Source of the DNA: Acidobacteriaceae bacterium UBA1307
Lineage (GTDB): Bacteria; Acidobacteriota; Terriglobia; Terriglobales; Acidobacteriaceae
DNA: 64,000 nucleotides
Assembly: GCA_002307235.1 (NCBI GenBank)
Contig: DBTV01000040.1
Coordinates: forward strand, 44,568-108,567
Direction of reading: 5' to 3'
Shown piece after piece: positions 8,638-18,436 of the stretch. The position numbers and the translations under genes are program-made. The notes below the pieces were generated by a model. The model was not told where the DNA came from and did not search any database. It saw only the letters and a list, made by a program, of their open reading frames with translations. The first letter of the stretch is position 1; each line of letters opens with the position of its first letter.

Positions 8638-9633
8638 TTAGCGGATAAACGACCGGCTCAGATTCGAGCCGTGGATCATGGTGTGGCAGTCCGTGCAGGG
8701 CGTGTTCGATGCCGAACCGTGATACAACCCGTGCACTGTACCTGCCGCCACCGTCGTGTGGCACTGATAGCAAAGCGTACTGACGTTGGCAGTGTTCAGC
8801 AGACGCGCGTTCTGCGAACCGTGCGGCGTATGGCAGGCCATGCAACCCTCACCCTTGACCACCGCATGCTCGTGGACGAACGGCCCACGCGTATCGGTAT
8901 GGCACTTGGTGCAGACCGCGTTCTGATCGGCGGTCGACTTCAGGTTGTTGGCGCCGAAGCTGCCGTGCGCATTGTGGCAGTCGCTGCACTGGATCAGGCC
9001 CTCGTTCACCTTGTGGTGGAAGGGCATGTTGAAGGCCGGCTTCACCTCGGTGTGGCACTGGTAGCACAACTGCGGCTGCGAGGCCTTCAGCAGGTGCTCG
9101 GTGTCTTTGCCGCTGGCATGGACGCTGTGGCAACCGACGCAACTGACGCCGGCCTTGGCATGCGGAGAGCGATCGAAGTTCGGATGCGCGCCGGCATGGC
9201 AACCCAGGCACTTGGCGTCGACGTCCTTCGGCGAGGCCTTGGCCGGGTTGAAGATCTTGGTCGTGTCACCGCCACCGGCAACGTGATCGCCGCCTGGACC
9301 GTGGCAGCTTTCGCATGTCACTGACTTGCCCTCATGCTGCTTGAGGATCTTGGTATGCGGGTTCGATGCGAAGCCCTTGGCCACTTCTTCGTGGCAGCCG
9401 GCGCAGGTCTCCGCGCCAACATACTCCGCTTGCGGAGCCGCTTTTTTGTCTGCCGCGCCCCCGGGGGCACCCTTCGGTGCCGGAGCCGCCAGCGACAGTG
9501 CGCTGAACAGACCAACCCCTGCCAAAATGAGCAAACACGCTCGCAGCCCCGATCGACATCCCGGGACTGCACGGAAACCTTGCGCTACAGGCCTGACTTT
9601 CTCCATAAAAAATACCGCCTTGGATGACCTCAT
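8638..9633 (-). CDS. Decaheme periplasmic cytochrome c, MtrA/DmsE family
   Basis: 331 residues with exactly ten CXXCH sites (CAGCH, CESCH, CLGCH, CVGCH, CYQCH, CSDCH, CTKCH, CMACH, CYQCH, CTDCH) spread evenly over the mature protein, the hallmark and length of MtrA/DmsE. A hydrophobic signal segment (ACLLILAGVGLFSALSLAA) ends near residue 49. Family role: a haem wire inside the MtrB barrel carrying electrons between periplasm and cell exterior, for Fe(III) reduction, Fe(II) oxidation or extracellular DMSO reduction. It is the first gene of the operon. ATG 9633 has a GAGGGGG ribosome-binding sequence; ATG 9606 is an alternative with a shorter signal peptide. Confidence 0.93.
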   Translation of the reverse strand: MRSSKAVFFMEKVRPVAQGFRAVPGCRSGLRACLLILAGVGLFSALSLAAPAPKGAPGGAADKKAAPQAEYVGAETCAGCHEEVAKGFASNPHTKILKQHEGKSVTCESCHGPGGDHVAGGGDTTKIFNPAKASPKDVDAKCLGCHAGAHPNFDRSPHAKAGVSCVGCHSVHASGKDTEHLLKASQPQLCYQCHTEVKPAFNMPFHHKVNEGLIQCSDCHNAHGSFGANNLKSTADQNAVCTKCHTDTRGPFVHEHAVVKGEGCMACHTPHGSQNARLLNTANVSTLCYQCHTTVAAGTVHGLYHGSASNTPCTDCHTMIHGSNLSRSFIR

Positions 9634-10210
9634 TGCGCCCCCTCGCCGACAGATGGTGAACCTCTGGGCTTTTCCTGTCCAGAAAAATGTAGATCCCTAC
9701 AGTGATCTGGAACCGAAATGGAAACGGTAGGATGACGAATGAGGTTCTTTCTGCTCGGTGCGAGACGTCACACTCCACGCGAAGAGTACGTGGAAGTTAC
9801 CACTGCGCTCTGTGATGCTTGTCACGCTACCGGAATAGACGAGGGTGACTCTTGGTTCACTTTTCCCGAAAAATCGCGGCTCTGGGCTGTTTTTTTAAAT
9901 CTAAACTCCGCGCGCAGACGGCACCCGGGGCTTATTGGTCCAACAAACTCCAAATGCTCCACGCGTCGGTTCTCCTTGCAACTCATCATCGGCAGCGCAG
10001 CAGAAAAACTGCGCGCTTTTGTACTCTTTGACTCCCAGAAGGGCGTGAGCCCGATCACATCGACGCCCCGTGCCCTTCCGGCACACTTTCCCTATAGGGA
10101 TTCGGCGTCGATCAGGTTTTTGTGGTTCGCTTATCTGTTGACCTCTGCACTGCGCGAGAAGACGGGCAAAGCACCCATAACCCGAGGACGCGGCGAGGCA
10201 CCGGAAAACC
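9634..10210. promoter_or_regulatory. Divergent control region between cytochrome operon and CRP/FNR regulator
   Basis: 577 bases without a convincing gene. It must hold the promoters of the minus-strand cytochrome operon and probably that of the regulator gene. It contains a CRP-like palindrome (listed separately) and an A/T-rich patch around 9890-9905. I could not fix -35/-10 pairs with confidence. A 245-codon frame starting at 9739 overlaps the regulator in another frame and looks spurious. Confidence 0.5.
9811..9826. promoter_or_regulatory. CRP/FNR-type operator upstream of decaheme cytochrome
   Basis: TGTGATGCTTGTCACG matches the CRP half-site pattern TGTGA-N6-TCACA in nine of ten positions. 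The GTGA begins 179 bases upstream of the decaheme start and the site is 385 bases before the CRP/FNR gene. The same pattern recurs at 15387 and 20286. Confidence 0.55.
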
Positions 10211-10963
10211 ATGGCAGAGGCTCTGAGAACGCTCAATGCGCGCGCCCGGCAGAAACAGACGGCGCGGCAGGTTCCCATGGGCTGCGCCTCCTGCACCAAT
10301 CGCCGCCCCGGCTGGTTCTGCTCGCTCGGCAGCACCGTGTTGGCCGATCTGGAGCTGGCCACCAGCACCATCGCGCTTCCCGCCCAGGCTCCGCTGTTTA
10401 CCCAGGGCGAGGACGCGCGTTGCCTCTATCTGATCTGCAATGGCTATCTGAAGCTGACCACCGGCCGCGCCAGTGACCGGCAGATGATTGTCCGCGTGGC
10501 CGGACCGGGCTCCGTGCTCGGGCTCTATGCCGTTCTTACCCATGGGCTTTACGAGGTTTCCGCCGAGTCGCTGACTCCCGCGCAACTGCGTCCGGTCGAG
10601 CGCGATCGCTTTTTGAGCTTTCTGCGCAGCCACAAGGAGGCGCAGATGCGCGCAGTCCAGTGCATCTGCCAGGAGTACCGCTTCGCGCTGCAGGATGCCT
10701 GCCGCGTGGCGCTGTCGGAGACGGTGGCCATCCGGCTCGGCCGTCTGCTGCTTGAGCTGGCGCACCAGATCGGCGAGCGGCTCGACTCCGGCAAGTTCCG
10801 TTTCCCCCTGCTGCTGACGCACGAGGAGATGGCCTCGATGACCTGCACCACCCGCGAGACCGTCACCCGCACCCTCGGCCAGTTCCGCAAAAGCGGCTGG
10901 CTCACGATCGAGGACTCGCTGGTGACCCTGCATCACCCCGACCAGTTGCAGGCGCTTTTTTAG
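10211..10963 (+). CDS. CRP/FNR-family transcriptional regulator with N-terminal cysteine cluster
   Basis: 250 residues. An N-terminal extension carries Cys25, Cys28 and Cys37 (CASC, then FC) that could bind an iron-sulphur cluster as in FNR, although spacing differs. A cyclic-nucleotide-binding-type beta roll follows (about 50-160), then a dimer helix and a C-terminal helix-turn-helix (about 196-225) with recognition helix TTRETVTRTL. That RETVTR is close to the RETVGR of CRP, predicting TGTGA-type operators. It is transcribed divergently from the cytochrome operon. It may sense oxygen or redox and control the respiratory genes around it; the signal is inferred, not shown. The gene ends with a stop in 10961-10963 and stands alone. 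Confidence 0.88.
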   Translation: MAEALRTLNARARQKQTARQVPMGCASCTNRRPGWFCSLGSTVLADLELATSTIALPAQAPLFTQGEDARCLYLICNGYLKLTTGRASDRQMIVRVAGPGSVLGLYAVLTHGLYEVSAESLTPAQLRPVERDRFLSFLRSHKEAQMRAVQCICQEYRFALQDACRVALSETVAIRLGRLLLELAHQIGERLDSGKFRFPLLLTHEEMASMTCTTRETVTRTLGQFRKSGWLTIEDSLVTLHHPDQLQALF

Positions 10964-11053
10964 GCTCTGGCGCCTGCTCTCCCTCACCGGCTTTTCATCG
11001 TCCAACCCTCGATGAGGCGCTATGATAGCGCTAGAAGGGGAGATCCACCGTCC

Positions 11054-11605
11054 ATGAACCGCAAGTTTCTGTGCACCTTCATCCTGTTTCTGGCCTCCAG
11101 CCTCGGCTTTGCGCAAGCTCCCGCCAGCTCCCCGGCACCGGCCGTCACCACGACGCAAGGCAATGAGCTGGCGATCTTCCAAAAGATCGAAGACTCCTGG
11201 TCGAAGGCCGTCAGCAACCATGACCAATACGCGCTCGAGCTGGTTCTTTCGCCGCTGTTTGTCGACGTCGCCGCCTCGGGCGACATCTCCACGCGCAACC
11301 AGCAGTTAGCGCAGGTGATCAACGGCGAAGACAAGACGCTCTCGCTCAGCCAGCAGGTCATCACCGTGCGCATGCTCGGCGACATCGCCGTGGCCAACGG
11401 AACCTATACCCTGCACCACAAGGTCAACACGAGCGAGGTGGATGAAAAGGGTGTTTTCACGCACGTCTTCGAGCGGCTGCGCGGCGGCTGGGTCTGCGTC
11501 AACTCGCAACGCACCGCGGTGGTGCGGCCTCTGTCCGGCAACAAGTCAAAGAAGAACACGCCCGGAGCCGATACCCCCTTTCACTTCCCGCTCTTCGGCA
11601 AGTAG
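11054..11605 (+). CDS. Secreted NTF2-like (DUF4440-type) protein
   Basis: 183 residues: clear signal peptide (MNRKFLCTFILFLASSLGFA, cut before PASS) followed by a roughly 120-residue domain with the SnoaL/NTF2-like pattern: a first helix IFQKIEDSWSKAV, then LFVDV, a VITVRMLGDIAVANGTYTL strand pair and a final FERLRGGWVCVNSQRT strand pair. The family includes enzymes and ligand-binding proteins, so no reaction can be named. ATG 11054 has GGGGAGA about ten bases upstream. It has its own terminator and no operon partner. Confidence 0.75.
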   Translation: MNRKFLCTFILFLASSLGFAQAPASSPAPAVTTTQGNELAIFQKIEDSWSKAVSNHDQYALELVLSPLFVDVAASGDISTRNQQLAQVINGEDKTLSLSQQVITVRMLGDIAVANGTYTLHHKVNTSEVDEKGVFTHVFERLRGGWVCVNSQRTAVVRPLSGNKSKKNTPGADTPFHFPLFGK

Positions 11606-11709
11606 AGCGTCTCTTCTCTCGCCGCAGGCAACCAACGATGGCTGCGCCGCACGCGGGCGGGCTTTGCCTCCCGAAGAGAGGCAAAGCATTCCAAAAATAC
11701 CCTTTCCAC

Positions 11710-11750
11710 AAAAGGGCACGGGCATGACGCCACCGTGCCCTTTTGCTTTT
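11710..11750 (+). terminator. Rho-independent terminator of the NTF2-like gene
   Basis: Perfect 12-bp stem AAAAGGGCACGG (11710-11721) and CCGTGCCCTTTT (11733-11744) with an 11-nt loop and further T residues at 11747-11750. It lies about 105 bases after the stop codon. Confidence 0.8.
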
Positions 11751-11856
11751 CCGCGCTCATGCACTCGCTCCTTTTGCCGATATTTTTAGCGACACTCACG
11801 CTCCCGGCCCATTCGCAGAGATCCTCTACCGTGGCAGCGAAAGGATTTTTTGCGCT

Positions 11857-13782
11857 ATGAGGACTCGCTCACTCTGCACCCGCATCATTGCTTCAACGCT
11901 GCTTCTTGTCTCTGGCACCTGCGCCGTCTTCGGCGTCTTTACCTGGCTCTACTTTTCCGGCCGCACCCACCACGAGGCCCAGCACGAGGCCAACACACAG
12001 CGGCAAGAGGTGCAGGAACGACTGGCCAGCATCGACACACTGTCGGGCCAGCAGGTCGATAACGGCATGAAGCTGCTGGCGCGCGAAGCTGCCCTGAAGG
12101 GCGCCCCCACCGTGCGTGGCACCGCCTCCGTCAGCGGAAAGACCGTGCCGAATCTCTACTTCGGCGGCCAGTCACAGGTAGAAAACTTCGAGATCGTCGA
12201 CCGCATCCACGCACTGGTAGGCGGCACCGCCACGCTGTTTGTCTGGGATGGGCAAAACTTTATCCGCGCCAGCACCAACGTGAAAAAGGAGGACGGCACG
12301 CGCGCCCTCGGCACCGTGCTTGACCCCAACGGCAAGGCCTACGCGGCGCTGGCCTCAGGAAGCAGCTTCAAGGGCGTCGTCAAGATTCTCGGCGCGCCCT
12401 ACACCACCCGCTACGAGCCGCTCAAAGACGACGCGGGCAAGCTGGTCGGCGCGCTCTACACCGGCTACCGGCTCGATTCAATCGCGGCACTCAGCAGCAG
12501 CATCGCCAGCGCCGACATTCTCGACCACGGCTTTCTCGCTCTCATTGATCCCTCCGGGGCAGTCATCGCCCACGGCGACAACATCACGCTTGAGAAACTC
12601 GCCGCGCTCCGCAAGAACCCCTCCGGCTGGGTGCTGCAGGAAGAGCGCTACCCGGCCTGGGATTACCGGATTCTGACCGCCTATCCGCAGACCGACGTGC
12701 TGGTGCGCGTCGTCAAAACCCTCGCCGTGCTCACCGCGGAAACCGTTCTGCTCGTCGGACTGATCCTGGGTCTTCTGCTCACGCTGCTCCAGCGACAGGT
12801 GATTCAGCCGGCCAACGATCTGGCCTCGCTGATGAACAATGCCGATCTGAACACGGTGGTCAAACCAGCCTCCGAGGACGAGATCGGCGCTCTGGCCGCC
12901 AGCTTCAACGAGTTCGTGCAGCGGCTGCGCACGACTCTGCTCGACGTGCAGGCGCGCGCGCAGGACACGCACGCCAAATCGAATGAGATTCAGTCCATTG
13001 CGCACGAGGCCGTAGCCGGACTCACCACGCAGACACAGCAGGCCAACGAGGCCTCGGCTCTGGTCACGCAACTGTCGCGCGACATCGCCAGCACCTCCGG
13101 CCACACCGACAATGCCAGCGAACAGGCGCGCGCAGCGGCCGAGGCCGCGCGGCAGGGCAGCCAGTTGGTCGAAACCACCGCGGCCAAGATGCAACAACTC
13201 GCCGCCGATACCCAGGAGAGCTCCACGCAGGTGGCCGCGCTCAGTGACCGCGTCAAGGAGATCGGCTCGATCGTCGGCGTCATCGAAGAGATCGCCGCCG
13301 GAACCAACCTGCTCGCCCTCAACGCCTCCATCGAGGCCGCGCGCGCCGGGGAACACGGCCGCGGCTTTGCCGTCGTCGCCGGCGAGGTGCGACGGCTGGC
13401 CGAGCGCACCGCCCAGGCCACCCAGCAGGTCTCCGGGCTCGTCAGCGGCATTCAGAACGAGACCAGCCACGCCGCCAGCGACATCAGCGAGGCCTGCACC
13501 CATGCCGGCGAGGGAGCCGATGCCGTGCAGAGCCTGAGCGAGACCTTCAAGCAGATCTCGGAGCTGGTCTTCTCCGTCGACGACAAGATCGCGCAGATCG
13601 CCCAGTCCGCGCGACAAGAGGCCGACTCCGCCGATGCCGCCATGAACACCATGCACCAAGTCGCTTCGAGCGCCGACGAGAACGCACGCGGAGCCGAGCA
13701 CGTCGTCGCCGCCTCCACGCAACTGATCGAAACCGGCAACCAGCTCAAACAACTCGTGCAACAGTTCCGCGTCGAAGAGTGA
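11857..13782 (+). CDS. Methyl-accepting chemotaxis protein with Cache-type sensor domain
   Basis: 641 residues. A first membrane helix (about 8-32) and a second (about 285-310, VLTAETVLLVGLILGLLLTLL) frame a periplasmic domain of roughly 250 residues with Cache features (TATLFVWDGQNFIRAST, GAPYTTRYEPLKD, GKLVGALYTGY). A HAMP linker and a long coiled signalling domain follow, with the conserved hairpin tip IEEIAAGTNLLALNASIEAAR and AGEHGRGFAVVAGEVRRLAE. Predicted to sense a small extracellular ligand and steer CheA. No che genes lie in this window, so it is an orphan receptor. ATG 11857 is chosen over an upstream in-frame TTG because the protein then begins with a normal membrane signal and AAGGA precedes it. 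Confidence 0.9.
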   Translation: MRTRSLCTRIIASTLLLVSGTCAVFGVFTWLYFSGRTHHEAQHEANTQRQEVQERLASIDTLSGQQVDNGMKLLAREAALKGAPTVRGTASVSGKTVPNLYFGGQSQVENFEIVDRIHALVGGTATLFVWDGQNFIRASTNVKKEDGTRALGTVLDPNGKAYAALASGSSFKGVVKILGAPYTTRYEPLKDDAGKLVGALYTGYRLDSIAALSSSIASADILDHGFLALIDPSGAVIAHGDNITLEKLAALRKNPSGWVLQEERYPAWDYRILTAYPQTDVLVRVVKTLAVLTAETVLLVGLILGLLLTLLQRQVIQPANDLASLMNNADLNTVVKPASEDEIGALAASFNEFVQRLRTTLLDVQARAQDTHAKSNEIQSIAHEAVAGLTTQTQQANEASALVTQLSRDIASTSGHTDNASEQARAAAEAARQGSQLVETTAAKMQQLAADTQESSTQVAALSDRVKEIGSIVGVIEEIAAGTNLLALNASIEAARAGEHGRGFAVVAGEVRRLAERTAQATQQVSGLVSGIQNETSHAASDISEACTHAGEGADAVQSLSETFKQISELVFSVDDKIAQIAQSARQEADSADAAMNTMHQVASSADENARGAEHVVAASTQLIETGNQLKQLVQQFRVEE

Positions 13783-13833
13783 GGAACGGCAGGGAGCGAG
13801 TCCCTGCCTCTTAGTCCCTCGTTCCCTGCCCCA
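13783..13833. repeat. R2-type repeat with hairpin at the hemY 3' end
   Basis: GGCAGGGA (13788-13795) pairs with TCCCTGCC (13801-13808). Read on the minus strand the segment contains GGCAGGGAACGAGGGACTAAG, the same word family as 59985-60030 and the mnmG insert. It supplies the last codons and TAA stop of hemY and may terminate the converging chemoreceptor transcript. Confidence 0.55.
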
Positions 13834-15265
13834 CCGTCTCTCTCACCGCGATCAACTCCTGCGCGGCCTTGCGACCCAGGCGAATGCAATCAGGGACACC
13901 GATGCCGTCGTAGGCGTTGCCGATCAACCGCAGTGTTTCAAGCGCCGCCACGTGCTCGGCGATCTTCGCCGTGCGCTGCTTGTGGCCGACCGCGTACTGC
14001 GCCATGGCCCGCCGCCAGCGCGTGACCTGCGCGTAGATGGGCTCGAGCGTGGCGTCGAAGGCGACGGGGCCGAGGATCTCGCCCAACTCGCGCCGCACAG
14101 TGGCCACCAGCACCGCGTCGGTTTCCGTCAGCATCGATTCATTGCGCATGCCGCCCAGAAAGGCGCGCATAATCGCCTTGCCCGGTGCCGTGCGTCCCAA
14201 AAACTTGCGATGCACAAAGGTGCAGGCCAGCAGCGAACGACCTTCGACGGCGGGCACCAGAAAGCCGAAGCCCTCGGGCAGGCGGCCGAGCTTTTTCTCG
14301 TCGTACACCAGATTGACGGTGATCGATGATGAGTAGGGGATCGCACCAAGTTCATTCGCCAGCGGCTCATCGACCGGCTTGAGCAACTCGCTCGCCACCC
14401 AGGCCGGCGTCGCGATAATCACCGCATCGTAGACCGCCGACTGGCCCATCGATGTGACGCGCCAGCCTTCGGTGATTTTTTCAAGAGCGCTGACCGGCGA
14501 TGACCGTCGCACGGAAATCTCGTCGATGCGCGCCGCAAGCGCGTCGACCAACTGTTGCATGCCGCCGCGCATCGCCGTAAACAGCGCGCGCTTCGGCCGG
14601 TTGCCCTTGGAGCTTCCGGCGCTTTTCATCGCCTGCATCTTGCGATGGCCGGCCAGCATGCCGCGGCAGAGCGAGCCGTATTCGGCCTCCATCTTGACCA
14701 TGCCGGGCAGCACCGTCTGCGCGCTGAGCCGGGTAGCGTCACCACCGTAGATGCCGGACAGCAGAGGGTCGGCCAGCCGGTCGACGGCCTCCTGGCCAAA
14801 GTGCCGGCGCACCAGTTCGGCCACCGATTCGTCACCCGCGGCCGCACGCGGCGGGCGCAGCAGTTCGAGGCCCATTCTGAGCTTGGTCCCGAGGCTGAAC
14901 AGCTGCGTCAATGCCGTCGGAATCAATTTGGTCGGCACCAGAAACATCAGTCCGTCGGGCAACGGAATCAGCCGGTTGCCGACGACGATGAAGGTCTTGC
15001 GTGCCTCGTCGTTCGAGGCCAGCAACTGGTCGCCCAGCCCCAGTTCGCGCGCCAGATCGGCGGCAGCGGTTTTTTCCGAGATAAACGAGTCCGGCCCCTG
15101 TTCCAGGACCGAGCCATCGACGGTCTCCGAGGCCAGCGAGCCGCCCAGACGCTCGCGATGTTCGTACAGGGTGTAGGAAACAGGCTGGCCAGCCGCGCGG
15201 GCTTTCTCCAGCTCGTAGGCCGCACTGAGTCCGGCGATACCGCCGCCAATGATGGCAATGCGCAT
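13811..15265 (-). CDS. hemY: Oxygen-dependent protoporphyrinogen oxidase
   Basis: 484 residues. N-terminal FAD-binding dinucleotide fold with GGGIAGLSAAYEL, then YEHRERLGG and LEQGPDSFI, features of HemY/PPOX. The C-terminal part closes with LRLIGNAYDGIGVPDCI, the usual second FAD-contact region, followed by GRKAAQ. The enzyme oxidises coproporphyrinogen or protoporphyrinogen with O2 during haem synthesis, at the membrane or in the cytosol. ATG 15265 has AAGGAG eight bases upstream. The last residues (QGTRD) and the stop come from an R2 repeat. It is divergent from cydAB, and a CRP-like palindrome begins 123 bases upstream of its start, so oxygen-linked control is plausible. Confidence 0.9.
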   Translation of the reverse strand: MRIAIIGGGIAGLSAAYELEKARAAGQPVSYTLYEHRERLGGSLASETVDGSVLEQGPDSFISEKTAAADLARELGLGDQLLASNDEARKTFIVVGNRLIPLPDGLMFLVPTKLIPTALTQLFSLGTKLRMGLELLRPPRAAAGDESVAELVRRHFGQEAVDRLADPLLSGIYGGDATRLSAQTVLPGMVKMEAEYGSLCRGMLAGHRKMQAMKSAGSSKGNRPKRALFTAMRGGMQQLVDALAARIDEISVRRSSPVSALEKITEGWRVTSMGQSAVYDAVIIATPAWVASELLKPVDEPLANELGAIPYSSSITVNLVYDEKKLGRLPEGFGFLVPAVEGRSLLACTFVHRKFLGRTAPGKAIMRAFLGGMRNESMLTETDAVLVATVRRELGEILGPVAFDATLEPIYAQVTRWRRAMAQYAVGHKQRTAKIAEHVAALETLRLIGNAYDGIGVPDCIRLGRKAAQELIAVRETVGQGTRD

Positions 15266-15386
15266 GCAGAGCACTCCTTGATGTGACCGCAAGTCGAATC
15301 GTCCCAACATGGTGAACGGGAACGCAACTTTGAGACCAGCATACTCCCGAATCGTGACACTTGGAGAGGGGATGGGGGGTGCAAAG

Positions 15387-15402
15387 AGTGATCGAGATCA
15401 CA
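15387..15402. promoter_or_regulatory. CRP/FNR-type operator in hemY-cydA region
   Basis: AGTGATCGAGATCACA is a near-perfect palindrome of the form GTGA-N6-TCAC with the CRP-like flanking A. Its GTGA starts 123 bases upstream of the hemY start codon and 418 bases before cydA. A further half site (AATCACC) follows at 15403-15409. Confidence 0.6.
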
Positions 15403-15436
15403 AATCACCACATTTTCAAAGAGTTGTGCCAATATG

Positions 15437-15453
15437 TAGACTATATTTGTCTA
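15437..15453. promoter_or_regulatory. TAGAC-N7-GTCTA dyad
   Basis: TAGACTATATTTGTCTA is a perfect inverted repeat with a 7-nt AT-rich centre, in the most AT-rich part of the hemY-cydA region. It resembles a dimer-binding operator; no regulator can be named. Confidence 0.35.
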
Positions 15454-15805
15454 ATTTTTATGCCATGCCCCATGCGTTCATCAAATCGCAGAATCACCGC
15501 GTGCAGCGCCGTCATGAGCGCGTGAGCCCTTGTCCGCCTGCGGACGCGCACCGGCACGGAGCTCCGTTGCAGGCACCCGTAACGCAGGGGATTCCGCACG
15601 AAAAAACAGATGTGCCCCGGGCCTGGATTTCTCTACGCATCGACCGCGGCGGCAGACTACAATCGTCTGCGTTCCGATCATCCTGCCGATGCAACACAGC
15701 GCGCGGGTTTGCGGCCATTCGCCGTGAACCGTCGCTCGCAGTGAACCTAATTTCGGACGACGCCCGCAGTGCGTCGCCGACAACGCGCACGCGAGGAGGC
15801 ACTGC

Positions 15806-17152
<1,347 letters not shown>

Positions 17153-17192
17153 TTTGCCGCGCGCCCTTCGGGGCGCACCAAGGAGCCTTGTC

Positions 17193-18233
17193 ATGATGGG
17201 ATTTTTCTGGTTCTGGCTGGTCGCCGTGATGATCGTCGGCTATGTGGTGCTCGACGGTTTCGATCTCGGCGTCGGCGTTCTTCATCTTTTTCTTACACGA
17301 ACCGAGGCCGAGCGCAACGCGGCGCGAGCCAGCATTGGCCCGGTCTGGGACGGCAACGAGGTCTGGTTGCTGGCCGGCGGCGGCACGCTCTACTTCGCCT
17401 TCCCGCTGCTGTACGCCTCGGCCTTCAGCGGCTTCTATCTGCCGCTGATGATCGTGCTCTGGCTGCTGATTCTGCGCGGCATTGCGCTGGAGTTGAGCAA
17501 CCATGTCGATGTCGGCGTCTGGCGCGCGCTGCTCCATGGCCTGTTCGGCATTGCCAGCACCCTGCTGACGATCTTCTTCGGCGCGGCGCTGGCCAACGTG
17601 ATGCGCGGCGTGCCGCTGCAGGCCGATGGATACTTCTTCCTGCCGCTGTGGACCAACTGGTTGCCGAGCGAGTACCCCGGCATCCTCGACTGGTACACGG
17701 TCATCGGCGGCCTGGTGGCGCTGGTGGCCCTCACGCTGCACGGCGCGCTCTGGCTCTCGCTCAAGGTTTCAGGCGACCTCGAAACGCGCGCACGTAAAAT
17801 CGTCACGCCACTCTGGCTGGCCCTGGTGGCGCTGACCGTCGTCAGCCTCTTCGCGACCATCGCCGTGCGCCCACAGAGCCTGAACAACTACTTCAACCTT
17901 CCGGTCACCTTCATCGTGCCGGTGGGTGTGGTCGCGACGCTCGTCGCGATTCTGCTCTTCAACAAGAAACAGCAACCGGGCAAAGCCTTTCTCTCCTCTT
18001 GCCTGTATCTGTTCTTCATGCTGGCCGGTGCCTGCTGGTCGGTCTACCCGACGCTGCTGCCGGCAACCACCGGCGCGCAGTTCGACATCACGATGAGCCG
18101 CGCGCTGACCGGCAACTATGCGCAGACCGTCGGCTTCATCTGGTTCGGCCTCGGCATGGTGCTGGCCCTCGGCTACATCATCTTTGCCTACACCCGCTTC
18201 CGGGGCAAGGTCGACGTGGGCGAAGGCCACTAG
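17193..18233 (+). CDS. cydB: Cytochrome bd-type quinol oxidase subunit II
   Basis: 346 residues with eight or nine predicted helices. The family start motif VVLDGFDLGVGVL and the following GPVWDGNEVWLL stretch are clear. Subunit II stabilises the haem-bearing subunit I in the cytoplasmic membrane. I start at ATG 17193, where AGGAG lies seven bases upstream; ATG 17196 directly next to it is equally possible, and the longer frame back to 17154 lacks a site. The gene ends before a strong hairpin. It is co-transcribed with cydA. Confidence 0.94.
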   Translation: MMGFFWFWLVAVMIVGYVVLDGFDLGVGVLHLFLTRTEAERNAARASIGPVWDGNEVWLLAGGGTLYFAFPLLYASAFSGFYLPLMIVLWLLILRGIALELSNHVDVGVWRALLHGLFGIASTLLTIFFGAALANVMRGVPLQADGYFFLPLWTNWLPSEYPGILDWYTVIGGLVALVALTLHGALWLSLKVSGDLETRARKIVTPLWLALVALTVVSLFATIAVRPQSLNNYFNLPVTFIVPVGVVATLVAILLFNKKQQPGKAFLSSCLYLFFMLAGACWSVYPTLLPATTGAQFDITMSRALTGNYAQTVGFIWFGLGMVLALGYIIFAYTRFRGKVDVGEGH

Positions 18234-18250
18234 GCGGCACGTTTGCGTAC

Positions 18251-18307
18251 AGCAGAAGCCCCGTCGCCTTTGGCGACGGGGCTTCTGCTGCGCTTGCTGC
18301 TTTTTTT
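18251..18307 (+). terminator. Terminator hairpin after cydAB
   Basis: A perfect 18-bp stem, 18251-18268 with 18272-18289, with a 3-nt TTT loop. The T-run (18301-18307) starts 11 nt after the stem, so it may work as a terminator or as an RNA-protecting 3' hairpin. Confidence 0.65.
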
Positions 18308-18316
18308 ATTTGCACG

Positions 18317-18391
18317 CTGTCATCCTGAGCGAACGGGGCCCCAGGCGCTTTCTTCAGCCTGGGGGTGGTGAGCCGAAGGATCCGCGGTTGC
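18317..18391 (+). repeat. R1 repeat, copy A (left of the GIY-YIG gene)
   Basis: Begins CTGTCATCCTGAGCGAACGG and ends CCGCGGTTGC. It contains an 8-bp hairpin CCCCAGGC (18339-18346) / GCCTGGGG (18357-18364) with a 10-nt loop. The same element recurs inverted at 18798, inverted at 24441 and direct at 36889. Confidence 0.8.
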
Positions 18392-18436
18392 ATTTTCTTC
18401 ATTCATCCGCATCGGCAACGCGCTACAATCCGCGCC

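Larger units (their letters stand above)
15266..15805. promoter_or_regulatory. Divergent hemY-cydAB control region
   Basis: 540 bases without a gene. The hemY side is AT-rich and holds a CRP-like palindrome (15387) and a separate dyad (15437). The cydA side (15500-15800) is GC-rich with a GTCCGC/GCGGAC mini-hairpin near 15535. No small protein or riboswitch is recognised. Confidence 0.5.

Noticed and set aside
9845..9860. GTGACTCTTGGTTCAC as a further CRP-like site
   Set aside because: The half sites are separated by eight bases instead of six and the flanks do not match.
9739..10476. A 245-codon frame upstream of and overlapping the CRP/FNR gene
   Set aside because: It overlaps the well-supported regulator in another frame, lacks a ribosome site and shows no domain.
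3360..11000. The cytochrome cluster as a nitrite/nitrate reductase (Nrf/Nap) operon
   Set aside because: There is no NrfA-type pentahaem catalytic subunit, no NapA molybdoenzyme and no maturation genes; the decaheme plus barrel pair fits a porin-cytochrome conduit instead.
12478..13761. A 427-codon minus-strand frame
   Set aside because: Antisense to the chemoreceptor signalling domain; Gly/Leu-rich shadow.
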